DNA from: Streptomyces sp. NBC_00775
Lineage (GTDB): Bacteria > Actinomycetota > Actinomycetes > Streptomycetales > Streptomycetaceae
DNA length: 64,000 bases
NCBI RefSeq assembly: GCF_036347135.1
Contig: NZ_CP108938.1
Coordinates: 6,386,001-6,450,000 of the forward strand
Direction of reading: 5' to 3'
Shown: positions 8,664 to 17,281 of the stretch, piece by piece
Position numbering within the stretch: position 1 is the stretch's first letter
Layout of the letters: each line of letters opens with the position of its first letter
Made by a program: the position numbers and the translations under genes
Notes under the pieces: generated by a model
Databases searched by the model: none
Told to the model about the DNA's origin: nothing
Seen by the model: the letters and a program-made list of their open reading frames with translations, nothing else

Positions 8664-10130
8664 CTACCGGCGCTTGAGGAGTACGTAGCCGTAGCGGGCG
8701 CCGACGACGGCGTACTCGGCGTGCGGGTGCAGCTGACGGGCGTACGCCTGGACGTCGTGGATCCCGTGGGAGGTGTTGTCCAGCGCGATGAAGTCCGGGG
8801 CGATTCCGTGGGCGGTGCCCACCCAGAACACCCGGCAGCGCGAGGTGAGCCGGCTGCTCGGCCCGGTGTTCGCCTCGACACTCGCCCCGTCCGGGACGCG
8901 GGCCAGCATCCGCTCGACGGCACTCACGCGCGCGGGTTTGCGATAGGCCTCGGGGTCGGTCAGCAGGGACAGCGGGAGCGTGGTCGTCAGCGCGAGGGAG
9001 GCCGCGGCGACGGCGCCGGGCAGGTGCAGCGAGTACGAGCGCAGCCATGGGCGCGGGCTGTAGCGGGCGCGGGAGAGCGCGTCGGCGAGGGCGAGCGAGA
9101 GGACCGGCATCAGGACCGCGCTGTAGTGCCAGTCCGTGCCCCAGTAGTGCGCGTCGGAGGAGAGGAAACGCCAGCCCAGGGTCGGCAGCGCGACCAGGAG
9201 GAGCGGGGAGCGCAGGGCGAGCAGGCCGGTGGTGGGGATCAGCAGCCAGGCGAGGGTACGGAGTTTGGTGCCGATGCCGTCGAGGAGGTGGCTGCCGCTG
9301 AAGGGGTTGCTGCCGCTGAGGGGGTTGCCCGGCGCGCCGACCTTGTCCCAGTAGGCGTAGGTGTCCGCGGTGTTGAAGGCCGGTATCACCACGGTGAGGG
9401 TGACCACCGCGGCCAGTACGCCGAGGGCGGCGACCCCGAGCGCGCACAGGGCCGCCCGCCGGGACGAGCGCCGGGCCCGCACCGCGACGACCACGGCGAT
9501 CGCGGCGACCGTGAACCCCAGGTCCTCCTTGACGAACACCAGGGGCAGGGCCCAGAGCAGGGCCCCGCGCCAGCGCCGGGCCAGGAGCGCTTCGAGGGCG
9601 AAGGTGATCAGCGGGACGGCGAAGCACACCTCGTGGAAGTCGAAGTCGACGGCCCGCTGAAGCCCCCACGACAGCCCGTACGCCACCCCCAGCGCCAGCC
9701 CGCGGTGCCGCCCGAGCAGCCCGGCCGCCGCGCGGGTGACCGGCACGGCGGACAGGGCGAGCAGCGCGGCCTGTGCGACCAGGAGGGTGACGGGGGTCGG
9801 GAAGATCCGGTACGCGGGCGCGAGCAGGGCCGTGACCGGGCTGAAGTGGTCGCCGAGGATGTTCGTGCCCGGGCCCTTCAGATCAGCCACCGGGGCCTGG
9901 AGGTGGGCGTACGCGCGGACCGCCTGCTCGAAGATGCCGAGGTCCCAGGACTTGGTGGCCAGATGCCGGTACCGGCCGATGGACAGCGCCGCGTACGCGA
10001 GGAACAACAGCACGGCCAGGAGGTACGGGTCGCGGGGGCGCCGGTCACGGGCGGGGGCGGCCGTGACCGGCGGGGGTATGTGGGCTGCTGCCGGGGCGTG
10101 GTCCTGTGGGGTGACGAGGGGCGCGTGCAC
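8664..10130 (-). CDS. DUF2079 polytopic membrane protein
   Basis: A 488-residue integral membrane protein with about ten hydrophobic helices. It matches the DUF2079 family (segments SWDLGIFEQAVRAYAHL, GDHFSPVTALLAPAYRI and DFHEVCFAVPLITFALEAL), which resembles GT-C glycosyltransferases, so a role in transferring sugar from a lipid carrier is possible but unproven. I place the start at the GTG at 10130 with AAGGA about 10 bases upstream. The open frame continues to 10364, but that part is a translation of the dispersed repeat and is not protein-like. Confidence 0.8.
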   Translation of the reverse strand: MHAPLVTPQDHAPAAAHIPPPVTAAPARDRRPRDPYLLAVLLFLAYAALSIGRYRHLATKSWDLGIFEQAVRAYAHLQAPVADLKGPGTNILGDHFSPVTALLAPAYRIFPTPVTLLVAQAALLALSAVPVTRAAAGLLGRHRGLALGVAYGLSWGLQRAVDFDFHEVCFAVPLITFALEALLARRWRGALLWALPLVFVKEDLGFTVAAIAVVVAVRARRSSRRAALCALGVAALGVLAAVVTLTVVIPAFNTADTYAYWDKVGAPGNPLSGSNPFSGSHLLDGIGTKLRTLAWLLIPTTGLLALRSPLLLVALPTLGWRFLSSDAHYWGTDWHYSAVLMPVLSLALADALSRARYSPRPWLRSYSLHLPGAVAAASLALTTTLPLSLLTDPEAYRKPARVSAVERMLARVPDGASVEANTGPSSRLTSRCRVFWVGTAHGIAPDFIALDNTSHGIHDVQAYARQLHPHAEYAVVGARYGYVLLKRR

Positions 10131-10183
10131 GTGGGGCGGATCCTTGGGCGGCTGGGCGGCTTCTGCGGGCGCCGCGGGTTTCT

Positions 10184-10444
10184 CGCCCCCGCCGCCCCTA
10201 CCCGTCCCATCCTCCAGGGGCTCCGCCCCTTCGACCCCACCGGGTGGTTCGTCGGGTGCGGGTGGGTGGGGGCTGGTCGCGCAGTTCCCCGCGCCCCTCA
10301 AAAGCACCCGGGGCGGGCCGGCGGCATTTTTAGGGGCGCGGGGAACTGCGCGAGCAACCCCCACCGTCCCGCAGTCAACGAACCGGCCCCCGGGGTCTGG
10401 GGCGGAGCCCCTGGAGGATGGGACGGGTAGGGGCGGCGGGGGCG
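10184..10444. repeat. Dispersed palindromic element, copy A (full)
   Basis: A 261-bp composite palindrome. The outer arms 10184-10229 and 10399-10444 are perfect 46-bp inverted repeats. The inner arms 10266-10298 and 10332-10364 are 33 bp with about two mismatches, around the core GCGCAGTTCCCCGCGCCCCT. The copy lies between the divergent DUF2079 and mfd genes. Related copies are at 35.9, 39.0, 43.3, 48.0, 50.5 and 59.2 kb. There is no coding potential. Confidence 0.9.
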
Positions 10445-10487
10445 AAAAAGGCCACGGCGCCCGCGGCCACGGCCTGAACGGCAGGCG

Positions 10488-10496
10488 TTATCCACA
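10488..10496 (+). promoter_or_regulatory. DnaA-box-like site upstream of mfd
   Basis: TTATCCACA, identical to the strongest E. coli DnaA box and one base from the Streptomyces consensus as I recall it (TTGTCCACA). It lies about 104 bases before the mfd start and shares the flanking 14-mer GGCCTGTGGATAAC (reverse strand) with the site before mazG. Binding is an inference. Confidence 0.4.
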
Positions 10497-10599
10497 GGCC
10501 CGGCACGCCGCAGCCGGGCGACGTAGGCTGGGAACCCCCCCGGCCCGTCCCACGTGTCGGGCGGTTCGCGTTGCCCACTCCCCGGGATGGAAGCCCTTC

Positions 10600-13500
10600 A
10601 TGAGCCTGCACGGTCTGCTCGACGCCGTCGTCAAGGACGCCGCCCTCGCGGAAGCGGTGAAGGCCGCCACAGACGGCAACCGTATGCACATCGACCTGGT
10701 CGGCCCCCCCGCGGCCCGCCCCTTCGCGGTGGCGGCCCTGGCCCGGGAGTCCGGCCGCCCCGTACTGGCGGTGACGGCGACAGGCCGCGAGGCCGAGGAC
10801 CTGGCCGCGGCGCTCCGCTCCCTCCTCCCGGAGGAGGGAGTCGTCGATTACCCCTCCTGGGAGACGCTCCCGCACGAGCGGCTGAGCCCGCGCAGCGACA
10901 CCGTCGGCCGCCGCCTCGCCGTCCTGCGCCGCCTGGCACACCCCCGCCCCGACGACCCGGAGACCGGCCCGGTCTCGGTCGTCGTCGCCCCCGTCCGCTC
11001 CGTGCTCCAGCCGCAGGTCAAGGGCCTCGGCGACCTGGAGCCGGTGGCGTTGCGCACGGGTCAGACCGCCGACCTGGGCGAGATCGTCGAGGCGCTCGCG
11101 GCAGCCGCGTACTCCCGGGTCGAGCTCGTCGAGAAGCGCGGCGAGTTCGCGGTCCGCGGCGGCATCCTGGACGTCTTCCCGCCCACCGAGGAGCACCCGC
11201 TGCGCGTGGAGTTCTGGGGCGACGACGTCGAGGAGATCCGTTACTTCAAGGTCGCCGACCAGCGCTCCCTGGAAGTCGCCGAGCACGGCCTGTGGGCGCC
11301 GCCCTGCCGCGAACTGCTGCTCACCGACGACGTACGGCAGCGGGCGGCGCGCCTGGCCGAGGAGCACCCGGAGCTGGGCGAGCTGCTCGGCAAGATCGCC
11401 GAGGGCATCGCCGTAGAGGGAATGGAGTCACTGGCTCCGGTCCTGGTCGACGACATGGAGCTGCTGCTCGATGTGCTGCCCGAGGGCTCCATGGCCGTCG
11501 TGTGCGACCCGGAGCGGGTGCGGACGCGGGCCGCGGACCTGGTGACGACGTCACAGGAGTTCCTCCAGGCGTCCTGGGCGGCCACGGCCGGCGGCGGCGA
11601 GGCACCCATCGACGTGGGCGCGGCCTCCCTGTGGTCCATCGCGGACGTACGGGACCGGGCGCGCGAGCTGGACATGATGTGGTGGTCGGTGTCGCCCTTC
11701 GCCGCCGACGAAGAGCTCGACGCGGACACCCTCAAGCTGGGCATGCACGCCCCCGAGACCTACCGCGGCGACACCGCCCGCGCGCTCGCCGACACCAAGG
11801 GCTGGCTCGCCGACGGCTGGCGCACGGTGTACGTCACCGAGGCGCACGGCCCGGCCGCCCGTACCGTCGAGGTCCTCGGCGGCGAGGGCATCGCGGCCCG
11901 CCTCGAGACCGACCTCGCCGACATCAGCCCCTCCGTCGTGCACGTCTCCTGCGGCTCGATCGACTACGGCTTCGTCGACCCCGCGCTGAAGCTCGCCGTC
12001 CTGACGGAGACCGACCTCTCCGGCCAGAAGGCGGCCGGCAAGGACGGCGCGCGGATGCCCGCCCGCCGCCGCAAGACCATCGACCCGCTGACCCTCGAAG
12101 CGGGCGACTACATCGTGCACGAGCAGCACGGCGTCGGCCGCTACATCGAGATGGTGCAGCGCACGGTCCAGGGCGCCACCCGCGAGTACCTGGTCGTGGA
12201 GTACGCGCCGGCCAAGCGCGGCCAGCCCGGCGACCGCCTCTACATCCCCACCGACCAGCTGGAACAGATCACCAAGTACGTCGGCGGAGAGGCCCCGACC
12301 CTGCACCGCCTGGGCGGCGCCGACTGGACGAAGACCAAGGCGCGCGCCAAGAAGGCGGTCAAGGAGATCGCCGCGGACCTGATCAAGCTGTACAGCGCGC
12401 GCATGGCCGCCCCGGGGCATGCCTTCGGCTCCGACACGCCGTGGCAGCGCGAACTCGAGGACGCCTTCCCTTACGCGGAGACCCCCGACCAGCTGACGAC
12501 GATCGCCGAGGTCAAGGAGGACATGGAGAAGACGGTCCCGATGGACCGCCTGATCTGCGGCGACGTCGGCTACGGCAAGACGGAGATCGCGGTCCGCGCC
12601 GCCTTCAAGGCCGTACAGGACGGAAAGCAGGTCGCCGTCCTCGTCCCCACGACCCTGCTGGTGCAGCAGCACTTCGGGACGTTCGGCGAGCGCTACTCCC
12701 AGTTCCCCGTGAACGTACGGGCGCTGTCCCGCTTCCAGACGGACACGGAGGCGAAGGGGGTCCTGGAGGGCCTGCGCGAAGGCTCGGTGGACGTCGTCAT
12801 CGGCACCCACCGGCTGTTCTCGTCCGAGACGAAGTTCAAGGACCTGGGCCTGGTCATCGTCGACGAGGAGCAGCGCTTCGGAGTCGAGCACAAGGAGCAG
12901 CTGAAGAAGCTGCGCGCCAACGTCGACGTACTGACGATGTCCGCGACCCCGATCCCGCGCACCCTGGAGATGGCGGTGACGGGCATCCGGGAGATGTCCA
13001 CGATCACCACTCCCCCGGAGGAGCGGCACCCGGTACTCACCTTCGTCGGCCCGTACGAGGAGAAGCAGATCGGCGCGGCGATCCGCCGTGAACTGCTGCG
13101 CGAGGGCCAGGTCTTCTACATCCACAACCGCGTCGAGTCCATCGACCGCGCCGCCGCGCGTCTCAGGGAGATCGTCCCGGAGGCACGCATCGCGACGGCG
13201 CACGGCCAGATGGGGGAGTCGGCCCTGGAGCAGGTGGTCGTCGACTTCTGGGAGAAGAGGTTCGACGTGCTCGTCTCCACGACGATCGTCGAGTCGGGCA
13301 TCGACATCTCCAACGCCAACACGCTGATCGTGGAGCGCGGCGACAACTTCGGCCTGTCGCAGCTGCATCAGCTGCGCGGCCGGGTGGGCCGCGGCAGGGA
13401 GCGCGGTTACGCGTACTTCCTGTACCCCCCGGAGAAGCCCCTGACGGAGACGGCACACGAGCGGCTCGCGACCATCGCCCAGCACACGGAGATGGGCGCG

Positions 13501-14130
13501 GGCATGTACGTGGCGATGAAGGACCTGGAGATCCGCGGCGCCGGAAACCTGCTGGGCGGCGAGCAGTCCGGCCACATCGCGGGCGTCGGCTTCGACCTGT
13601 ACGTCCGCATGGTCGGCGAGGCGGTCGCCGACTACCGCGCCTCCCTGGAAGGCGGCGTCGAGGAGGAGCCGCCCCTGGAGGTCAAGATCGAGCTCCCGGT
13701 CGACGCGCACGTCCCGCACGACTACGCGCCCGGCGAGCGGCTCCGCCTCCAGGCGTACCGTTCCATCGCCTCGGCCAACACGGAGGAGGACGTCAAGGCC
13801 GTACGCGAGGAACTCGTCGACCGCTACGGCAAGTTGCCCGAGCCGGTGGAGAACCTGCTGCTGGTGGCGGGCCTGCGCATGCTCGCGCGGGCGTGCGGCG
13901 TCGGTGACATCGTGCTGCAGGGCACCAACATCCGCTTCGCACCGGTGGAGTTGAGGGAGTCGCAGGAACTGCGGCTGAAGCGGCTGTACCCGGGCACCGT
14001 CATCAAGCCCGCCGCCCACCAGATCCTTGTCCCCCGCCCCAAGACGGCGAAGGTCGGCGGAAAGCCGTTGGTGGGACGGGAGTTGCTGGGGTGGACCGGG
14101 GAGTTCCTGGCGTCCGTCCTGGGGTCGTGA
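10600..14130 (+). CDS. mfd: Transcription-repair coupling factor Mfd
   Basis: A 1176-residue Mfd that displaces RNA polymerase stalled at lesions and recruits the UvrA-based repair machinery. The order of domains is typical: a UvrB-like N-terminal region (residues 1-350), an RNA-polymerase-interaction domain near 500-560 (LEAGDYIVHEQHGVGRYIEM), a RecG-type translocase with Walker A GDVGYGKT near 654 and DEEQRFG near 755, a second helicase domain with QLRGRVGRG, and the C-terminal TRCF domain. The ATG at 10600 gives the length usual for Streptomyces; the open frame back to 9736 runs through the repeat element and is excluded. Confidence 0.97.
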   Translation: MSLHGLLDAVVKDAALAEAVKAATDGNRMHIDLVGPPAARPFAVAALARESGRPVLAVTATGREAEDLAAALRSLLPEEGVVDYPSWETLPHERLSPRSDTVGRRLAVLRRLAHPRPDDPETGPVSVVVAPVRSVLQPQVKGLGDLEPVALRTGQTADLGEIVEALAAAAYSRVELVEKRGEFAVRGGILDVFPPTEEHPLRVEFWGDDVEEIRYFKVADQRSLEVAEHGLWAPPCRELLLTDDVRQRAARLAEEHPELGELLGKIAEGIAVEGMESLAPVLVDDMELLLDVLPEGSMAVVCDPERVRTRAADLVTTSQEFLQASWAATAGGGEAPIDVGAASLWSIADVRDRARELDMMWWSVSPFAADEELDADTLKLGMHAPETYRGDTARALADTKGWLADGWRTVYVTEAHGPAARTVEVLGGEGIAARLETDLADISPSVVHVSCGSIDYGFVDPALKLAVLTETDLSGQKAAGKDGARMPARRRKTIDPLTLEAGDYIVHEQHGVGRYIEMVQRTVQGATREYLVVEYAPAKRGQPGDRLYIPTDQLEQITKYVGGEAPTLHRLGGADWTKTKARAKKAVKEIAADLIKLYSARMAAPGHAFGSDTPWQRELEDAFPYAETPDQLTTIAEVKEDMEKTVPMDRLICGDVGYGKTEIAVRAAFKAVQDGKQVAVLVPTTLLVQQHFGTFGERYSQFPVNVRALSRFQTDTEAKGVLEGLREGSVDVVIGTHRLFSSETKFKDLGLVIVDEEQRFGVEHKEQLKKLRANVDVLTMSATPIPRTLEMAVTGIREMSTITTPPEERHPVLTFVGPYEEKQIGAAIRRELLREGQVFYIHNRVESIDRAAARLREIVPEARIATAHGQMGESALEQVVVDFWEKRFDVLVSTTIVESGIDISNANTLIVERGDNFGLSQLHQLRGRVGRGRERGYAYFLYPPEKPLTETAHERLATIAQHTEMGAGMYVAMKDLEIRGAGNLLGGEQSGHIAGVGFDLYVRMVGEAVADYRASLEGGVEEEPPLEVKIELPVDAHVPHDYAPGERLRLQAYRSIASANTEEDVKAVREELVDRYGKLPEPVENLLLVAGLRMLARACGVGDIVLQGTNIRFAPVELRESQELRLKRLYPGTVIKPAAHQILVPRPKTAKVGGKPLVGRELLGWTGEFLASVLGS

Positions 14131-14153
14131 GGCACCCGCGGGCGTGGCGTAAC

Positions 14154-14179
14154 GCGCTTTACCTGCTCGGGTAAAGCGC
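14154..14179. terminator. Hairpin terminator after mfd
   Basis: A perfect 10-bp stem (GCGCTTTACC and its complement) with a 6-base loop, 24 bases after the mfd stop and ahead of the convergent TetR gene. Confidence 0.65.
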
Positions 14180-14312
14180 CGGGCCTGGTTGGCTGCCACC
14201 CTGGGGACACCAGTTCCGTCACCGGGAGTCCCAGGAGTGGTGGACCCGGCATCCGGCATCCGGGGCCGGTGGTGGGGCGCGGGGCGGCGGCATGGGCTGA
14301 ACCAGTGCTTGT

Positions 14313-14903
14313 TCAGGGTGACTTGGACTGGAAGAGCATCCCCGTCAGCGCGTGGAAGACCTCGTCGGGGTCCTCGTCGCCCACCTGGCCGTCCAGGTTG
14401 TGGCTGAGGAGCAGCGTGGCGAAGCCGTGGGCGAGGGACCAGGCGGCGACACCGGCGAGGCGGGTGTCGGGGCCGCGGCCCTCGGCGGGCAGTGCGGAGA
14501 CGGCGGTGCGCAGGCGTTCGCCCGCGAGGGTTCTGGCCGTCGTCAGCTCCAGGTCGTTCTCGCGGAGCAGCTCCGGGGAGAACATCACCTGGAAATGGGC
14601 GGGATGCTCGCGCGCGAACCGTACGTAGCGCACGCCCGCGTCCCGCAGATCGTCGGCCGCGGCGAGCGCGGCTGCCAGCAGTTCGTACCCCTCGGCGGCG
14701 ATCGCCGTGAGCAGGCCGGTGCGGTCCTTGAAGTGGTGGGCGGGGGCGGCGTGCGAGACGCCCGCGCGACGGGCCAGGTCGCGCAGGCTCAGCGCGGAGG
14801 GGCCTTCGGCGGCGATGACGTCGAGGGCGGCGCTCAGGATCGCTCGGCGCAGGTCACCGTGGTGGTACGGCCGCGCGGAGCCGCTGGTCTTCGCGGGGTT
14901 CAT
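14313..14903 (-). CDS. TetR family regulator
   Basis: A 196-residue TetR-type repressor. The HTH is SALSLRDLARRAGVSHAAPAHHF (split by the turn at RAGVS), near residues 36-58, followed by a mostly helical ligand-binding domain with FAREHPAHFQVMFSPELL, typical of the C-terminal subfamily containing WHG-like proteins. It is divergent from the SCO6745-type gene at 15020, and two near-identical boxes lie between them, so it probably represses itself and that neighbour. A TTGTCA/TAGGCT promoter places transcription start close to the ATG, so the mRNA may be leaderless. Confidence 0.9.
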   Translation of the reverse strand: MNPAKTSGSARPYHHGDLRRAILSAALDVIAAEGPSALSLRDLARRAGVSHAAPAHHFKDRTGLLTAIAAEGYELLAAALAAADDLRDAGVRYVRFAREHPAHFQVMFSPELLRENDLELTTARTLAGERLRTAVSALPAEGRGPDTRLAGVAAWSLAHGFATLLLSHNLDGQVGDEDPDEVFHALTGMLFQSKSP

Positions 14904-14921
14904 GGTCAGCAGCCTACGCCG

Positions 14922-14976
14922 AATCTAGGCATTGACAAGTTCGACGGGCTCGGGCAATCTAGTCAGTGTCAAGTTG
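14922..14976. promoter_or_regulatory. Tandem operator candidates for the TetR regulator
   Basis: Two copies of an approximately 20-bp sequence (AATCTAG-n-CA-n-TG-n-CAAGTT; 17 of 20 positions equal) start at 14922 and 14956, 34 bp apart. The first overlaps a TTGACA -35 box (14932-14937) facing the right-hand gene and the reverse-strand TTGTCA box facing the TetR gene. This is the expected position for repression of both genes. Confidence 0.55.
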
Positions 14977-15019
14977 TGGAGCGCCGGCACCCAGCCGGAA
15001 CGGGACGAGGGGTCGAGTC

Positions 15020-15934
15020 ATGTCGGAGAACGTCAGCGAGACCAGTCGAACGGAAGAAGAAGCAGGCGCGAGTGTCGACCTCGGCCGGGTGCGCCAGCTC
15101 TGGCACCTGCTGGAACCCCTGCACGCCGTGCTCTACTACGCGCCGGAGGCCTTCGAGGAGGCGGCCGCGCTCGGGTACGACACCGAGGAGCGCTGGCCGA
15201 GCTACTTCCCCTACCGCGCGGCGCCGTTGGGGGCCACCGGCAGCGAGCGCGTGACCTCCGCCTTCTACAGCTTCAGCCCGCGCATGGTCGCCGAACACAT
15301 GAAGTCCGCCTGGCAGACCGCGAGCCCCGAGCAAATGCTGCGGGCCCGGGAGCGAGCCGTCGACCGGGCGTACCGCGCGATACTCGGCGACCGCATAGCG
15401 AGCGCCGAACTCGCCGAGGCCGCCGCGCTGGCCCGCCGCGCCGCCGAGGCCGCGAACACCGCGGGCCGCCCACTCGCCGCCGCCAACGCGGAGTTGGCGT
15501 GGCCCGAGGCCCCCCACCTCCAGCTGTGGCACGCGGCGACGATCCTGCGCGAACACCGAGGCGACGGCCACCTCGCCGCACTCCTCATCGCCGGCCTGGA
15601 CCCCGTCGAGTCGCTCGTCTCCTTCGCGGCGATAGGCGCGGCCTCCGTGGAACGCTTCGAGAGCCGCGGCTGGACCCCCGAGGAGTGGACGGCCGCCCGC
15701 GAACGCCTCACCGCCCGCGGCCTGCTGAACGACGACGGCACCGCCACACCCACCGGCCACGAACTGCGCCGCCAGGTCGAACAGCACACGGACGAACTCG
15801 CCGCCACCCCTTGGCGCACCCTCGGCCCGGACGCCACCACCCGCCTTGCCGACCTGCTCGGCGAGTTCTGGGTTGCGGTGCTGAGCTCGGGACTGCTGCC
15901 TTCGGAGACGACGTTGGGGATCGGGAAGGTGTGA
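15020..15934 (+). CDS. SCO6745-type (SalK-like) helical protein
   Basis: A 304-residue, largely alpha-helical soluble protein of the actinobacterial SCO6745 family, recognised by VRQLWHLLEPLHAVLYYAPEA at the N-terminus, GYWPSYFPYRAAPLGATGSE-like sequence (here RWPSYFPYRAAPLGATGSE) and a winged-helix-like C-terminal part with GWTPEEWTAARERLTARGLL. The molecular function is unknown to me. It is divergent from a TetR gene, which suggests induction by a small ligand. The ATG at 15020 follows GACGAGGGG. A stem-loop follows the gene. Confidence 0.8.
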   Translation: MSENVSETSRTEEEAGASVDLGRVRQLWHLLEPLHAVLYYAPEAFEEAAALGYDTEERWPSYFPYRAAPLGATGSERVTSAFYSFSPRMVAEHMKSAWQTASPEQMLRARERAVDRAYRAILGDRIASAELAEAAALARRAAEAANTAGRPLAAANAELAWPEAPHLQLWHAATILREHRGDGHLAALLIAGLDPVESLVSFAAIGAASVERFESRGWTPEEWTAARERLTARGLLNDDGTATPTGHELRRQVEQHTDELAATPWRTLGPDATTRLADLLGEFWVAVLSSGLLPSETTLGIGKV

Positions 15935-15992
15935 GGGGGCGGGAGAGGGGGGGAGGGGGAGGGGCCCCGAGGGTGGAGGTATCGCTCAACAA

Positions 15993-16035
15993 GCGAAGCC
16001 GCCCGCCGGACACAGATGTCCGCGGACGGCCTTCG
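15993..16035. terminator. Terminator-like stem-loop
   Basis: A long imperfect hairpin (GCGAAGCCGCCCGCCGGACA against TGTCCGCGGACGGCCTTCGT, with one bulge and few mismatches) between the convergent SCO6745-type and antitoxin-like genes. Confidence 0.6.
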
Positions 16036-16090
16036 TCGTAAAGGGTTCAGGGTGGTTCAGTCGGCGCGAGCCTCCGTGCGCGTCTCCGGG

Positions 16091-16270
16091 CTATGAGTGA
16101 TCGGGCCGGTCGCGGTCGATGCCCATCGAGCCTTCGATCTTCTGCTGCGCGTCGTCGACCTGTCCCGTGTACTTGTTGCCCGTCTTCTCGTTGACCTCTT
16201 TTTCCGCGGCGTCAGACATGTCCTTCGCCTTGTGGTGCCCGTGGCTCTTGAATCTGTCGAAGATGCCCAT
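16091..16270 (-). CDS. Rv0909/MT0933-like small antitoxin-type protein
   Basis: A 59-residue hydrophilic, Lys/Asp-rich protein: MGIFDRFKSHGHHKAKDMSD, then a KTGNKYTGQVDDAQQKIEG segment. This pattern matches the MT0933_like (Rv0909) family, annotated as putative antitoxins in Mycobacterium. No Rv0910-like (SRPBCC) toxin partner is adjacent, so this may be a solitary paralogue with another role, for example in stress. The ATG at 16270 has AAGGAG 7 bases upstream, which decides against the longer frame to 16318. Confidence 0.75.
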   Translation of the reverse strand: MGIFDRFKSHGHHKAKDMSDAAEKEVNEKTGNKYTGQVDDAQQKIEGSMGIDRDRPDHS

Positions 16271-16431
16271 CCAGAGCTCCTTCCGGAGGTGACTCACCTC
16301 CGACGATACGCCCGGCATGCACCGATTGCCCGTTGGGGACGGGTATGACCGAGGGTTCCTGGCCGCTACCGTGGGACCAGGGGAAACGCGCCCGAACAGG
16401 GCGGACCCGGGGAGGCAAGGGGAGGGGCGCC

Positions 16432-17157
16432 GTGCTGCGTCTGAGGGGTGGGGCGGCCGTGGCCGCGCTGGTGCTGTTCGCCGTCGGTGCCGGTGTCAGT
16501 GGCTGCAAGAAGGAGACCACGGGTTCCGCGGGCCCGGAGGAGACGGCGGCCGGCGGTGCCGCGCTCGCCGCCGTGGACTCACTGACCGTCAAGGGGCGCG
16601 CACCCAAGACGGGGTACAGCCGGGAGCGGTTCGGCACGGCCTGGGCCGACACGGACTCGAACCGGTGCGACACCCGCGACGACATCCTCAAACGGGACCT
16701 GAAGGACGTGAAGTTCAGCGACGGGAAGTGCAAGGTGACCTCCGGGCTTCTCGCCCCGGACCCGTACGGCGGTCAGGACGTCACCTTCGCGCGCGGCCGC
16801 AGCCTGGTGGACATAGACCACCTCGTCGCGCTCTCCGACGCCTGGCAGAAGGGCGCCAAGTACTGGGACGCGAGCAAGCGGATAGCCCTGGCCAACGACC
16901 CGCTCAACCTCCGTGCCGTCGGCGCGAGCGCCAACCGCAGCAAGGGCGACGGCGACACGGCGACCTGGCTCCCGCCCAACAAGGCGTACCGCTGCACGTA
17001 TGTCGCCTCCCAGGTGGCCGTGAAGCAGAAGTACGGGCTGTGGGTCACCGCCGCCGAGAAGGCGGCCATGAAGAAGGTGCTCTCCGGCTGCCCCGGCCAG
17101 AAGCTCCCCTCGGGCGGCAACCCGACACAGGCCCCGGAGCGGTTCCACGCGAACTAG
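16432..17157 (+). CDS. Secreted HNH-family nuclease lipoprotein
   Basis: A 241-residue protein with a signal segment ending in the lipobox-like VSGC (Cys25) and a C-terminal DUF1524/HNH-type domain. Catalytic features are DIDHLVAL (Asp129-His130) and NDPLNLRAVGASANRSKGD (Asn169), typical of beta-beta-alpha-metal secreted nucleases of actinobacteria. It is probably a cell-surface nuclease that degrades nucleic acid outside the cell. The start is GTG at 16432 with GGAGG 6 bases upstream. Two Cys pairs in the mature part may form disulphides. Confidence 0.85.
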   Translation: MLRLRGGAAVAALVLFAVGAGVSGCKKETTGSAGPEETAAGGAALAAVDSLTVKGRAPKTGYSRERFGTAWADTDSNRCDTRDDILKRDLKDVKFSDGKCKVTSGLLAPDPYGGQDVTFARGRSLVDIDHLVALSDAWQKGAKYWDASKRIALANDPLNLRAVGASANRSKGDGDTATWLPPNKAYRCTYVASQVAVKQKYGLWVTAAEKAAMKKVLSGCPGQKLPSGGNPTQAPERFHAN

Positions 17158-17281
17158 CCGACGCCCGGCCGCTGTCGCCCGGAAGCCTGTCGCGAACCGG
17201 CGCCGGGACGCCGTGATGTCGTGGCGGCCGGCGCGGCAAAACCGTTTCACCCGGGCCGATTCCCCGCCTACCGTGTCTGGC

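Noticed and set aside
5935..9669. A 1244-residue open frame on the reverse strand opposite the FtsX permease gene
   Set aside because: It is a GC-rich mirror frame with Asp/Gln/Gly/Arg-rich low-complexity translation. The + strand product is a convincing permease.
10131..10364. N-terminal extension of the DUF2079 protein through the dispersed repeat
   Set aside because: The extension is a translation of the palindromic element. A GTG with AAGGA upstream at 10130 gives a normal membrane-protein start.
10554..13091. An 845-residue + strand frame inside mfd
   Set aside because: It is out of frame with mfd and rich in Arg/Gly/Pro without domains. The mfd reading frame covers the same DNA with clear motifs.
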